A stretch of DNA of 64,000 nucleotides from CAVUAT01 sp963848045 (GCA_963848045.1 CAWKCC010000003.1:1-64000), one strand, 5' to 3'; positions 1 to 7,353 are shown, numbered from the stretch's first letter. Notes: a model not told the origin generated them from the letters alone. Numbers and translations: made by a program.

Positions 1-125
1 TCGCTCTACTAAACGCTAGTGGCGCCGGGCGAGGCGCTCCTCGGTAGGCGCTGCGGGGCTTCCTGGGTAGTGGGCGCGGAGAGGGGGCGGTACCTTGAGC
101 AGACGGTGAGGCCGATCGAGCATCC

Positions 126-410
126 ATGGCAGCGGGCGTGAGCGTCCAGATCGGCCCACACGAGTTCGAGCACGCGTCCTACGACGCCGACGCGGACGTG
201 CTCTACCTGCGCTCGGGCCCCCCGAGGCCCGCGGCGCGGACCTATGCATCGCCCGAGGGACATGCCGTCCGCCACGACGAGGACGGCGAGGTGATCGGGA
301 TCACGATCGTCAACGCCAAGCTGCTGAGCGAGCGGGACGGAACGATCACGGTCACCGTCCCCGACCGGATCGAGGCGTCCGCCGAGGAGCTGGCCGCCGT
401 CCTTTCCTGA
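126..410 (+). CDS. DUF2283 family protein
   Basis: A 94-residue protein. Its core matches the DUF2283 pattern: a Tyr-Asp-x-x-Ala-Asp-x-Leu-Tyr block (residues about 18-27), then a His-x-Asp-(Glu/Asp)-Asp-Gly-Glu-Val-x-Gly-Ile turn and an Ile-x-x-Ala. Family members are small, mostly beta proteins of about 60-90 residues with no established biochemical role, often found near toxin-antitoxin genes or in accessory DNA. The ATG at 126 gives the whole domain plus a short N-terminal extension; no clear ribosome binding site precedes it. It is convergent with the acyl-CoA dehydrogenase to its right. No function is assigned. Confidence 0.8.
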   Translation: MAAGVSVQIGPHEFEHASYDADADVLYLRSGPPRPAARTYASPEGHAVRHDEDGEVIGITIVNAKLLSERDGTITVTVPDRIEASAEELAAVLS

Positions 411-484
411 TTCGCCCGTAAGCGGAGAAGCCGATCGCCCGGTGAGCGCCGGCGGCTCCGCGGAGCGGCCGGCCCACGAGCCCC

Positions 485-1810
485 CTACTTGATGTGGATC
501 CCCGAGATCGCCCGGCTGATCACCAGGCGCTGGATCTCCGAGGTGCCCTCGAAGATCGTCCAGATCTTGGCGTCGCGGTGCATGCGCTCCACGGGGAACT
601 CGCGCGAGTAGCCGTTGCCGCCCAGGATGTGCATGGCGCGCTCGGTAGCCCAGGTGGCGACCTCGCCGGCCTTCAGCTTCGACATCGAGCCCTCGGCGTT
701 CTCGAAGTCCTTGCCGGTGCGCCCCATCCAGGCGGCGCGCCAGGTGAGCAGCCGGCAGGCGTCGATCTCCAGCTTCATGTCGGCGAGGTCGAAGGCGATC
801 GACTGGTTCTCGATGATCTTGCGCCCCCAGGTCTCGCGCTCCTTGGCGTAGTCGAGCGCGTACTCATACGCCGCCCGGGCGATCCCCACCGCCTGCGCGG
901 CGACCGTGGGCCGCGAGGCCTCGAAGGTCGCCATCGCCGCCTGGCCCTTGGAGCTCTTGCCCTCGCGGGCGCGGGCGATGCGCTCGTCGAGCTTCTCCTT
1001 GCCGCCCAGCAGACACGAGCCGGGAACCCGGCAGTCGTCGAGATGCACGTCGGCGGTGTGGCTGGCGCGGATGCCGTGCTTCAGCACCTTGGCGCCCTGC
1101 TCGAGGCCCTTCGTCCCTGGCGGAATGACGAAAGCGGCGTGCCCGCGCGAGCCCAGCTCGCGGTCGACCGAGGCGATCACCACGTGCACGTCGGCGATGC
1201 CGCCGTTGGTCGCCCAGGCCTTCTGCCCGTTGATCACCCACTCGTCCTTTGCCTCGTCGTACTTGGCGGTGGTGCGGTAGCCCGAGACATCGGAGCCGGC
1301 GTCGGGCTCGGAGGCGCAGAAGGCCGCGACCTTGACGTCGTCGGCGCTGCCGAAGCACTGCGGCACCCACTCGCCCATCTGCTCGTTGGTGCCCGCGGAG
1401 AAGATGCCGGCGACCGCCAGCGTGGTGCCGAAGATCGACATCCCGATCCCCGCGTCGCCCCAGAAGAGCTCCTCGTTTACGACCGGGAAGGTCAGCCCCG
1501 TCGGATCGCCCCAGAACTGCGCCGTCGCCTCGAACCCATACAGCCCGATCTTGGCCGCCTCCTGCACGATCGGCCAGGGGAACTCCTCCTTCTCGTCCCA
1601 CTCGTGCGCGGCGGGGCGGACCACCTGCTCCGCGAACCCATGGGCCCACTCGCGGATGTCCTGCTGGTCCTGGGAGAGCTCGAGGGAGAAGGGGGCTGCG
1701 CCGGCCTCGATGCCGGGCGCCTCTGTCGCCTCCGCGGCGGCGTCGCCGGCGTCCACGTGCCCGTTCCCCTGCTGCTTGATCTCGGTCTTCTCGGTCTCGG
1801 TCGTGCCCAT
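485..1810 (-). CDS. Acyl-CoA dehydrogenase
   Basis: FAD-dependent acyl-CoA dehydrogenase of 441 residues, predicted to form the alpha,beta double bond of an acyl-CoA thioester in the cytoplasm and pass electrons to ETF. The family signature CASEPDAGSD lies mid-protein, followed by WATNGG. The C-terminal signature ends with RDAKIWTIFEGTSEIQR, whose Glu (about residue 421) is at the usual catalytic-base position. About 35 residues of acidic, Ala-rich sequence precede the catalytic fold, so the protein is longer than the typical 380. AGGAGG lies upstream of the ATG at 1810. A palindrome sits 32-50 bp upstream and may control it. The exact substrate cannot be read from sequence. Confidence 0.93.
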   Translation of the reverse strand: MGTTETEKTEIKQQGNGHVDAGDAAAEATEAPGIEAGAAPFSLELSQDQQDIREWAHGFAEQVVRPAAHEWDEKEEFPWPIVQEAAKIGLYGFEATAQFWGDPTGLTFPVVNEELFWGDAGIGMSIFGTTLAVAGIFSAGTNEQMGEWVPQCFGSADDVKVAAFCASEPDAGSDVSGYRTTAKYDEAKDEWVINGQKAWATNGGIADVHVVIASVDRELGSRGHAAFVIPPGTKGLEQGAKVLKHGIRASHTADVHLDDCRVPGSCLLGGKEKLDERIARAREGKSSKGQAAMATFEASRPTVAAQAVGIARAAYEYALDYAKERETWGRKIIENQSIAFDLADMKLEIDACRLLTWRAAWMGRTGKDFENAEGSMSKLKAGEVATWATERAMHILGGNGYSREFPVERMHRDAKIWTIFEGTSEIQRLVISRAISGIHIK

Positions 1811-1841
1811 GGCGCGCGCATGCCTCCTAGTTAGGGTCCCG

Positions 1842-1860
1842 TTGCTACCGAGAGTAGCAA
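1842..1860. promoter_or_regulatory. Palindromic operator-like site upstream of the acyl-CoA dehydrogenase
   Basis: TTGCTAC and GTAGCAA form a perfect 7-bp inverted repeat separated by CGAGA. A related half-site, TAGCTAC, follows at 1862. The position, 32-50 bp before the divergently read start at 1810, suits a TetR- or GntR-type repressor of fatty-acid genes. The regulator is not identified in the window. Confidence 0.5.
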
Positions 1861-1897
1861 ATAGCTACTGGAGGTAGGAAAGGCGAGTCTCGGACCG

Positions 1898-1944
1898 TTG
1901 GTCTACGAAACCGAAGGTCACTGGTTCGAGTCCAGTCGGGCGCG
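1898..1944 (+). pseudogene. 3' fragment of tRNA-Arg(ACG), probable attachment-site scar
   Basis: Read on the plus strand, this is the 3' half of a tRNA. A 5-bp anticodon stem (1898-1902 with 1910-1914) encloses a 7-nt loop with anticodon ACG at 1905-1907. A 5-nt variable loop follows, then a perfect 5-bp T stem (1920-1924 with 1932-1936) with loop TTCGAGT, and a 7-nt 3' acceptor strand plus discriminator base. The matching 5' acceptor strand (GCGCCCG) and D arm are absent upstream, so it cannot be a working tRNA. A tRNA 3' end cut at the anticodon stem is the classic product of tyrosine-integrase insertion into a tRNA gene. Confidence 0.75.
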
Positions 1945-1958
1945 CTTCACAGACGGGC

Positions 1959-1988
1959 GGCAAACCGCATCACGGTGCGGCGTTTGCC
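1959..1988 (+). other. Stable hairpin just downstream of the tRNA fragment
   Basis: GGCAAAC (1959-1965) pairs with GTTTGCC (1982-1988), extended inward by CGCA/TGCG with a 2-nt bulge and a 6-nt loop. No U-tract follows. It could be the old tRNA terminator or an arm site of the former attachment region. Confidence 0.4.
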
Positions 1989-2139
1989 CACATACGAAGG
2001 CATTGGGTAGCCCTCAGACCAGGTCTACTTGTAAGAGGTCTTTTCCGATGACTGCACGAAATGCGGAATCACCGACTGAAGCGAGGCATCTCACTTCTTT
2101 CGCCGCATCAAGTATGTGTGTCTCTGTTCCTTGGAACTA

Positions 2140-2430
2140 ATGATCGAGACGGCCGTTCTAGACGAGACCAAGCCGTATCACCACCTGTTCTCCGACGAGA
2201 CTAAGCGCCACGCGCGCGAGACGATGGACGCGTTCTATGCGAAGCGGTCTCAGTCGTCGAGCGAGGACGGGAATGCTGAAGACGCCTAGAGCGCCAAAGC
2301 AGCGCCACGGGCTGAGACCGAGCTAACTCCCGTCCGCGCCCAAGCAGCCATTGGCTTTCTCGACCACCGCGGAATCGTCGGGATGTACGTAGGCGACGAC
2401 TTCGACGGAGGAACGTCGTCAGGGCGGTGA
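2140..2430 (+). pseudogene. Decayed reading frame of unknown function
   Basis: From the ATG at 2140 a frame runs 49 codons to a TAG at 2287-2289, then continues in the same frame for 46 more codons to a TGA at 2428-2430. The first part is hydrophilic (ends KRSQSSSEDGNAEDA); the second contains GFLDHRGIVGMYVGDDFDGG, which looks like real protein. The frame is also open upstream back to a TGA at 2077. Base composition is less GC-rich than the neighbours. The in-frame stop suggests a broken accessory gene, although a genuine 49-residue peptide followed by unrelated sequence is possible. No family recognised. Confidence 0.35.
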
Positions 2431-2481
2431 GTTGGGTGTCGACCAGGGGCTCCGCATACGGTTATCCAACGTCGCTCCCGC

Positions 2482-3081
2482 TCAGTCGATCGCCGTATGC
2501 AGCCGCTTCCCCATCGCGATCTGTGAAGCCCCGAAGAGCTTGCACAGCCGCCGGTGGCAGTCCTCCTGGTGCTTCAGCCGCTCGTAGTGCTCGCGCATCA
2601 GATGCCGCGGCATCAGCAGGGCGGCGGCGAAGACGTTGGCCTCGTTCTCGATCGGGGGGAGCTTCTTGCGCTTCGGTTTGGCCTGCTTCGCCTGCTCGGG
2701 CGGCGCGCCGTCGTCCTCGCTGACGACCGCCTTGCGGCAGAAGAGCGCCTCTTGGCCCGGCTTCTGGTGCAGGCGCCAGTGGCCGAGCTCGTGGGCGATG
2801 GTGAAGCGCCGGCGCGGTGGCCACTGCTTGCCCTCGGAGGCGTTGACCCAGATCTCGCCCTCGGCGGCCAGCAGCAGGCCGGAGAGGGACTGGTCGGGGG
2901 CGAGCTCGGGGGCGCCGGGTGCGGTGGCGAGATCCTCGACGTCGCGGATCAGCAGGCCGACGTGGGTGTCGGCGATCTCCTCGATCGGGACCGGCAGGCT
3001 CTCGCCGTCCCAGATGTACCCGGGGACCTCGGCCAGCAGGGCCTCGGCGCGGCGCTCGAGCTCCTCAGCCCTCACCGCCAC
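2482..3081 (-). CDS. ImmA/IrrE-type zinc metallopeptidase
   Basis: About 199 residues from the GTG at 3081. The zinc motif is RRFTIAHELGHWRLH (HExxH), and the downstream ENEANVFAAALLMPRHL matches the E-x-x-A-N-x-F-A-A-x-L-L-M-P signature of the ImmA/IrrE family. Characterised members cleave HTH repressors (ImmA on ImmR; IrrE/PprI on DdrO) in mobile-element induction or DNA-damage response. A Lys-rich insert with KPKRKK lies between the zinc helix and the second signature. The start overlaps the end of the preceding HTH-like gene, so the two are probably co-translated, and that protein is the natural substrate candidate. Last gene of a three-gene operon. Confidence 0.85.
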   Translation of the reverse strand: MAVRAEELERRAEALLAEVPGYIWDGESLPVPIEEIADTHVGLLIRDVEDLATAPGAPELAPDQSLSGLLLAAEGEIWVNASEGKQWPPRRRFTIAHELGHWRLHQKPGQEALFCRKAVVSEDDGAPPEQAKQAKPKRKKLPPIENEANVFAAALLMPRHLMREHYERLKHQEDCHRRLCKLFGASQIAMGKRLHTAID

Positions 3082-3729
3082 CCCTGAACAGGCGGTCGAC
3101 GTCGTCCCAGTCCTCTGTCTCGGTGCCCTCTTCGCCTGTCTTCCTCGAGGCCGGTGGTGATGGCATGGCCTGCGTCGGCGGCCTTTGCGCGCGTCGTTCG
3201 CGCGAAGGCTCCCCCCGGTTCTCCGCCGGCCGACGGGGCGATCGCCTCGCCGGCCTTCCGCAGTGCGTCGGCGCTGGTGTCGAGGATGCCGGCCAGGGCC
3301 TCGAAGACCTTGGAGGAGACTCCCTGGGGATCGAGCTGGCCGTGCTCCATCGCGTTGTAGTAGCCGGCGACCTTGTCGCGCTGGGGCTTCTTGGTGGCGC
3401 CGAGCTGCTCGGCCAGCGACTCGACGAGCGCCGAGCGCTTCAGCTTCGCCTGCTTTCGCAAGGCCACGAGCCGGCGGGGAAGGGGGGAGGACTCCTCCGC
3501 CCAGCTCTCCTGCAACAGCTCGGCGGCGCGCATCGCCACCGAGCCCTCGAAGGCCTCGGGGTCCCACCTCTGGCGCGGCGCCGCGTGCTCCAGGTAGGCG
3601 TCGATCAGCGCCGAGAGCCTGGCGCGCTCGCGGCCCTCGGCCTGCTCGAGCAGGTCGGCGGGGTCGACAGAGCCGCCCAGCCTCGAAGCGCTCGATGTAG
3701 GTCTGCAGTAGGCGGTCTACGTCAGTCAT
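3072..3729 (-). CDS. HTH-like regulator, partner of the metallopeptidase (frame disrupted)
   Basis: Reading starts at the ATG at 3729 (MTDVDRLLQTYIERFEAG) but must shift one base near 3680, where GGG appears in place of GG. It then continues SVDPADLLEQAEG and on through an uninterrupted frame to 3072. The middle (PLPRRLVALRKQAKLKRSAL, then a short helical block and YYNAMEHGQLDP) resembles an XRE-like helix-turn-helix. Near 3130 the coding signal moves to another frame ending EDWDDVDRLFRGGGEG at 3065, suggesting a second indel. The gene overlaps the sigma gene before it by 8 nt and the peptidase after it. It may be a repressor or anti-sigma protein; either role is inferred. Confidence 0.6.
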
Positions 3730-4342
3730 CGTCGTCGGGTGGTGGGGGCGGATCGTCAGCCTCGTCAAGAAGCTCGTCCAGCCTCTTCTTGAAGCGGCTG
3801 AGGATCTGGCTTGCATTGTTCTCGGTCATGGGGTCGTCCAGTTGCTCGCCGAACTGACGGTTGACCTGGACGGCGATCTGTTTGTGGGGAAGGTCATGAA
3901 TGACGCCGAGCAAGACCACCAGCTTGTGGGCGTCCTGGCTCAGCTCCGAGAGAGCTTGGTTGAAGACGCTCGCGTCGTCCACGGCGTCGATCGGGTTGCC
4001 GGCGGCGTGCTCGTCCTCCCGCTCTCCCTCGCCGTAGTCGGTGACCGAAGGGACCTCGTCGACGCGCTTCTTGCGCAGGTAATCGGCGCGCCGGCGCCGC
4101 GCGATCGTGAACACCCAGGCGCGGAACTCCCCGATCGAGCGGCCCTCGAAGGACGCCGCCGAGCGGATCGCGTCGGCGATCGTGCGTGCGGCGACCTCGT
4201 CCACGACATCGGCGCCCTTGCTGCCGAGCTGGTTGTAGATGAAGCCGCTGATGCGGCGCTCGTGCCCGTAGGCCAGGACCTGGACCGCCAAGACGGCGGC
4301 TTCGATCCTGCCCGCGGCGCGGGCCTTGACGATGTAGGCCAC
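3722..4342 (-). CDS. RNA polymerase sigma-70-like factor
   Basis: A 206-residue protein from the first standard start codon (GTG at 4342). FEGRSIGEFRAWVFTIARRRRADYLRKKR matches sigma region 2 (the -10 recognition helix block), and LSQDAHKLVVLLGVIHDLPHKQIA with a C-terminal NASQILSRFKKRLDEL matches region 4. The protein ends in DDPPPPPDDDD. The frame stays coding-like upstream (LNDAQLAELSDEELVAYIVK), including the usual ECF N-terminal LSDEEL block, and AAGGAAGGAGG lies near 4404, yet no ATG or GTG occurs there in frame. The true start is therefore unresolved. First gene of the overlapping operon with the HTH-like protein and peptidase, divergent from the motif-driven genes to the right. Confidence 0.75.
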   Translation of the reverse strand: MAYIVKARAAGRIEAAVLAVQVLAYGHERRISGFIYNQLGSKGADVVDEVAARTIADAIRSAASFEGRSIGEFRAWVFTIARRRRADYLRKKRVDEVPSVTDYGEGEREDEHAAGNPIDAVDDASVFNQALSELSQDAHKLVVLLGVIHDLPHKQIAVQVNRQFGEQLDDPMTENNASQILSRFKKRLDELLDEADDPPPPPDDDD

Positions 4343-4533
4343 CAGCTCCTCGTCTGAGAGCTCGGCCAGCTGGGCATCGTTCAGCTCACGGAAGTTCGCG
4401 GCGCCCTCCTTCCTTGTTCCCGCAGGGGTGCGCCGGCACCGAGCGGGCCCACAAAAGTATCGGGGGCCCCGGACAGAAAGGTTCGGGGGCGAGCTAATCG
4501 GGCCGTCCGGTCGTGGATGCCGGGGGACCCGGT

Positions 4534-4559
4534 GTCAGGGATCGGGCCCGGCGGCGACC
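4534..4559 (+). promoter_or_regulatory. Accessory promoter motif, copy 1
   Basis: GTCAGG (4534-4539), 11 nt, GCGGCGACC (4551-4559), then 9 nt to the GTG at 4569. There is no Shine-Dalgarno sequence and no TAnnnT box. The layout matches copies at 8385 and 9918 and looks like the -35/-10 of an alternative sigma promoter with a leaderless transcript. Confidence 0.6.
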
Positions 4560-4568
4560 TACCGGGTC

Positions 4569-4700
4569 GTGACCGAGACGCTCTCCACCGACTTTCACTG
4601 CCCCGTCTGCGGGACCGGGAGCGAGCAGCGCTGCGGCGAGCCCCGCAACGGGCGGCCGCCGGGCCCGCCCGACCTCGACACGCGCGGTTTGGTCCGGTGA
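4569..4700 (+). CDS. Small CxxC protein coupled to the CxCGLYA membrane protein
   Basis: A 43-residue ORF starting at GTG 4569, nine bases after the accessory promoter motif. The sequence FHCPVCGTGSEQRCGEP has a CPVC pair and a third Cys, like half of a zinc ribbon; the rest is Gly/Pro-rich. Its TGA overlaps the next start as GTGA, indicating translational coupling. The motif position and the overlap are the main reasons for calling it real. It matches no family I recognise. Confidence 0.5.
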   Translation: MTETLSTDFHCPVCGTGSEQRCGEPRNGRPPGPPDLDTRGLVR

Positions 4701-5890
4701 GCGGGCGCGACCCGCCCCTGTTCGCGGGCTCGATCCTGGGGCTGCGCGCCTGGACGGTGGAGGCCCACCTGCCGAGCAGCGCCGTCAGGCTGGGCTCGGC
4801 GGTGGCCGAGGCGAGCTGGGACCCCGGCGGCGCCTGGACGCGAGCCACCTGCAGGCCGCTTGGCGGCGGCTCGCCCCCGCGGCACCGTTCGCCCGGGGCC
4901 GGCTGCGAGTGCGGCCTCTACGCCTTCCATCCCGACACGGGCTCGGCCGGGGCCCTCTGGGAGGCGCACATCAAGAGCACGGTCGATCACTCCGATCCGT
5001 GCTTCGTCGAGCTGGCGGGCGTCTGCGGCGTGATCGAGGCCGCCGGGCGCCTCGAGGTCCACCGCGTCGGCTTCCGCGCCGAGCGCGCCCGCCCCGTGGC
5101 CCTGGTCGCGGGGCGGCGCTGGCCCTCCCACGCGCGCGAGGCGGTCGAGGAGCTGGCCGGGCTCTACGCCGCCGAGGTGCTGGAGGCCACCGACGCCTCC
5201 CAGGTGCTGGGCTACTGCCGCGAGCGGGGAGGGGTGCTCGACATGCCGCAGCTCGACCGGCTGCTGGAGGAGGTGGAGGAGCCGCCCGAGCCTGAGTTCG
5301 TGGCGGTGGGGCCGGGCCTCCCGCCGCCGGTGCCCGCCGGCGTCCCACCGATCCCGGCGCCGGTTCCCGTCCCCGACCCCGAATCTCCGCGCTGGCGGCG
5401 GGCCATGTCGCGGGCCGGTGAGGTGCTCGGCATGGTGGTCTTCGGCATCTTCGCCGTCGGCTGGTACGGGTTCTGGGCGTACGTGGTCGTCTCGATCGTG
5501 GGCGGTTTGCTATTCGGCTGGTTCGAGACCGAGCCCGAGCGCCGGCCCGCCAAGGTGCTCGCGGTCGAGATCGACCGCGAGCGCTGCGTGATCAGCGCCA
5601 CCCTCGCCTCGCGCCGTCGCTTCAAGCGGCTCAACCTGGTTGTGGACGGCAACCTCCGAAACGGCGACCCGCTGGGCGAGCACAACTTCAAGGTGGGACC
5701 GGTGAAGCGGGGCCGCTCCCGCGTGGTCGTGGCCCGCCCCGACCCGCGGCTGTGCGCCTCGCGACACCACTTCACCATCCGCGTGCGGCCGGTCTGGGGC
5801 GATCTGGTCGGCAAGTCCGCCGAGGCCAGGTCGAGGTACAGGGGCGCCGCCGGGAAGCCCCCGCCCTCAAAGGCCAGGCGGTTGCCGTGA
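4697..5890 (+). CDS. CxCGLYA-domain membrane protein (uncharacterised)
   Basis: About 397 residues from the GTG at 4697. The N-terminal 130 residues contain LFAGSILGLRAW, W-x-P, A-x-C, then CECGLYAFHP (Cys70 and Cys72) and GRLEVHRVGFRAERARP; the same blocks recur in the 8602 gene. A Pro-rich linker (about 190-235) follows, then hydrophobic segments at about 243-275 (VVFGIFAVGWYGFWAYVVVS and after). A basic beta-rich C-terminal domain contains RRFKRLNLVVDGN. The clustered Cys and His suggest metal binding; the domain probably faces the cytoplasm, with the C-terminal part anchored at the membrane. A start 180 codons further upstream is open but reads as non-coding and would overlap the small ORF. 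Function unknown. Confidence 0.7.
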   Translation: MSGRDPPLFAGSILGLRAWTVEAHLPSSAVRLGSAVAEASWDPGGAWTRATCRPLGGGSPPRHRSPGAGCECGLYAFHPDTGSAGALWEAHIKSTVDHSDPCFVELAGVCGVIEAAGRLEVHRVGFRAERARPVALVAGRRWPSHAREAVEELAGLYAAEVLEATDASQVLGYCRERGGVLDMPQLDRLLEEVEEPPEPEFVAVGPGLPPPVPAGVPPIPAPVPVPDPESPRWRRAMSRAGEVLGMVVFGIFAVGWYGFWAYVVVSIVGGLLFGWFETEPERRPAKVLAVEIDRERCVISATLASRRRFKRLNLVVDGNLRNGDPLGEHNFKVGPVKRGRSRVVVARPDPRLCASRHHFTIRVRPVWGDLVGKSAEARSRYRGAAGKPPPSKARRLP

Positions 5891-5928
5891 CCCTCGCGGA
5901 GCGCCGAGGCCGTTCATCGCCGAGCCGA

Positions 5929-5948
5929 GCGAGCGCCCGGGCGCTCGC
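5929..5948. terminator. Bidirectional terminator-like palindrome
   Basis: A perfect 20-bp palindrome (half GCGAGCGCCC) lies exactly between the convergent stops at 5890 and 5950. No T-tract is visible. Confidence 0.55.
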
Positions 5949-5949
5949 C

Positions 5950-6522
5950 TCAGTCCCGGCGACGCAGCCGCAGGCCGAGCGCCAGCAGGCCGAGGAAGGC
6001 GGGGATGCCCACGGCGAGGGGGAGCACGCCCTCGGGGTTCAGGGTGCGGCGCTCGGCCACCGCGGCGCGCAGGACGGGGCTGACGGCGGAGTCGGCCTGA
6101 GCGCCCGGGGCGGCGTCGGCCGGGAAGGCGGTGACGAAGACGCCGAAGGTGCCGCCGTTGACCGGTTTCACCGTCCAGGAGTTGGTTGTGGACTCGCCCG
6201 GGCCGAGGGAGCCCAGGTACTGGGTCCGCTGCTGGGACCAGTCCTCGGGATCGACGTAGACGCCTGGCCTGACGCTGGCGATGTTGAGGTGCTCGACCAC
6301 GCTGGGGACATCTCGCGCACCCGTGTTGGTGACGGTCGTCTGGAAGCTGAAGCTGCTGCCCAGTCGCACCGAGTCGCGGTCGCGGCTGATCGAGACCTGG
6401 AGATCCGAGGGCGCCGTCGCGGGCGGGGAGGCGTCGGCGGCGCCGGCCGCGGCCGGGCTCGCCAGGAGCGCGCCACACAGCAGGGTCGCCACGAACCGGC
6501 GGATCGGCAGCGCGCCCCTCAC
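5950..6522 (-). CDS. Secreted, C-terminally anchored CARDB/NEW3-like protein of an ABC exporter operon
   Basis: A 190-residue protein. An N-terminal signal peptide (RRFVATLLCGALLASPAAAG) precedes an Ig-like domain (about 35-150: LGSSFSFQTTVTNTGARDVP and GSLGPGESTTNSWTV), typical of CARDB/NEW3 adhesion or scaffold folds. A single membrane helix (LPLAVGIPAFLGLLALGL) and an Arg-rich tail end the protein, so the Ig-like part should lie outside the cell. The GTG start overlaps the permease stop as GTGA, making this the third gene of the ABC operon. A role as extracytoplasmic partner of the exporter is inferred from context. Confidence 0.7.
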   Translation of the reverse strand: MRGALPIRRFVATLLCGALLASPAAAGAADASPPATAPSDLQVSISRDRDSVRLGSSFSFQTTVTNTGARDVPSVVEHLNIASVRPGVYVDPEDWSQQRTQYLGSLGPGESTTNSWTVKPVNGGTFGVFVTAFPADAAPGAQADSAVSPVLRAAVAERRTLNPEGVLPLAVGIPAFLGLLALGLRLRRRD

Positions 6523-7352
6523 CTCGACCCGCTCCCGCTGAGCGTCAGGAAGCGCGGCGCGACCGCCAGCGCGAGCGCGCTGAAGAGCACGGCGGCGGCG
6601 ATCGGGGAGATCAGCCAGGAGGCATCCTGCGTCCAGCTGTGGCCGTCGATCACGATCTTGCCGATGTAGTTCTCGGCGGCCGAGATCGGATTGACCCGCA
6701 GCAGCAGGTCGCCGAACCAGCCGCTCTGCGCCCCGGTCGGGAGCTGCGTGGGGGCGTAGAGCGCCAGCAGCACGAAGAGGCTGACCGAGAGGCTGACCCG
6801 GTTGGAGCGGGCGAAGGTGCTGATCAGCACTCCGAATCCGGCCAGGCCGACGGCGAGCGTGGTGCCCAGCAGGTAGCCGATCGCGATCGCCTTGCCGGCG
6901 ACGCCGACGTCGTGGCCCAGCGCCCAGACGAAGGGCGCGGCCACGGTCATCGCGGCCAGCCAGATCGAGATCGGGGAGAGCAGCTTTCCGAGCAGCAGCT
7001 GCGAGCGGGGCAGCGGGGTGAGCAGCAGGGCCTCCAGGGTGCCGCGCTCACGCTCGCCGCTGATCGAGTCCGCCGCCGTGACCAGCACCAGCAGCGAGCC
7101 GACCGCCACCGCCGCCTGCAGTGTCAGGTTGGTCGACTCGCGCTGCTCGAGGAAGTTGAGCGACTGGTTGGTCGCCGCCAGGTAGGCGATGACGGCGATC
7201 AGGACGCTGAACCCGAACAGCAGCAGCAGGCCCCGCCCGCCGCCCCAGAGCTCGCCCAGCTCGTGGCGGGCGACGACCGCCCAGCCCGGCGACTCGCGCC
7301 GCCCGGCGGTGGCGGCCTCAGGGGTAGCAGGGGTGGCGGGGCTCGCCTCCAT
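6519..7352 (-). CDS. ABC-2 type transporter permease
   Basis: A 277-residue integral membrane protein with about six hydrophobic segments. The large first periplasmic region contains NQSLNFLEQRES, and the cytoplasmic signature SISGERERGTLEALLLTPLPRSQLLLGKLL is characteristic of ABC-2/NatB-like permeases. It pairs with the ATPase encoded one nucleotide upstream and overlaps the CARDB-like gene downstream. Such systems export lipids, drugs, peptides or ions; the substrate is not evident. The hydrophilic N-terminal 30 residues are Pro/Ala-rich. Confidence 0.85.
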   Translation of the reverse strand: MEASPATPATPEAATAGRRESPGWAVVARHELGELWGGGRGLLLLFGFSVLIAVIAYLAATNQSLNFLEQRESTNLTLQAAVAVGSLLVLVTAADSISGERERGTLEALLLTPLPRSQLLLGKLLSPISIWLAAMTVAAPFVWALGHDVGVAGKAIAIGYLLGTTLAVGLAGFGVLISTFARSNRVSLSVSLFVLLALYAPTQLPTGAQSGWFGDLLLRVNPISAAENYIGKIVIDGHSWTQDASWLISPIAAAVLFSALALAVAPRFLTLSGSGSR

Positions 7353-7353
7353 C

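Noticed and set aside
1898..2140. An 80-codon plus-strand ORF over the tRNA fragment.
   Set aside because: It reads through the T arm and hairpin, has no start context and looks non-coding.
2482..3816. A 444-codon minus-strand frame covering peptidase and regulator.
   Set aside because: Only its two ends are coding; the middle is the wrong frame of the HTH-like gene.
4428..4568. N-terminal extension of the small CxxC ORF.
   Set aside because: It would include the GTCAGG motif and is Arg/Gly-rich non-coding-like; GTG 4569 fits the leaderless geometry better.
6541..6570. A GTCAGGAAGCG...GCGCGACC sequence resembling the accessory promoter motif.
   Set aside because: It lies inside the permease coding sequence with different spacing and no start codon downstream.
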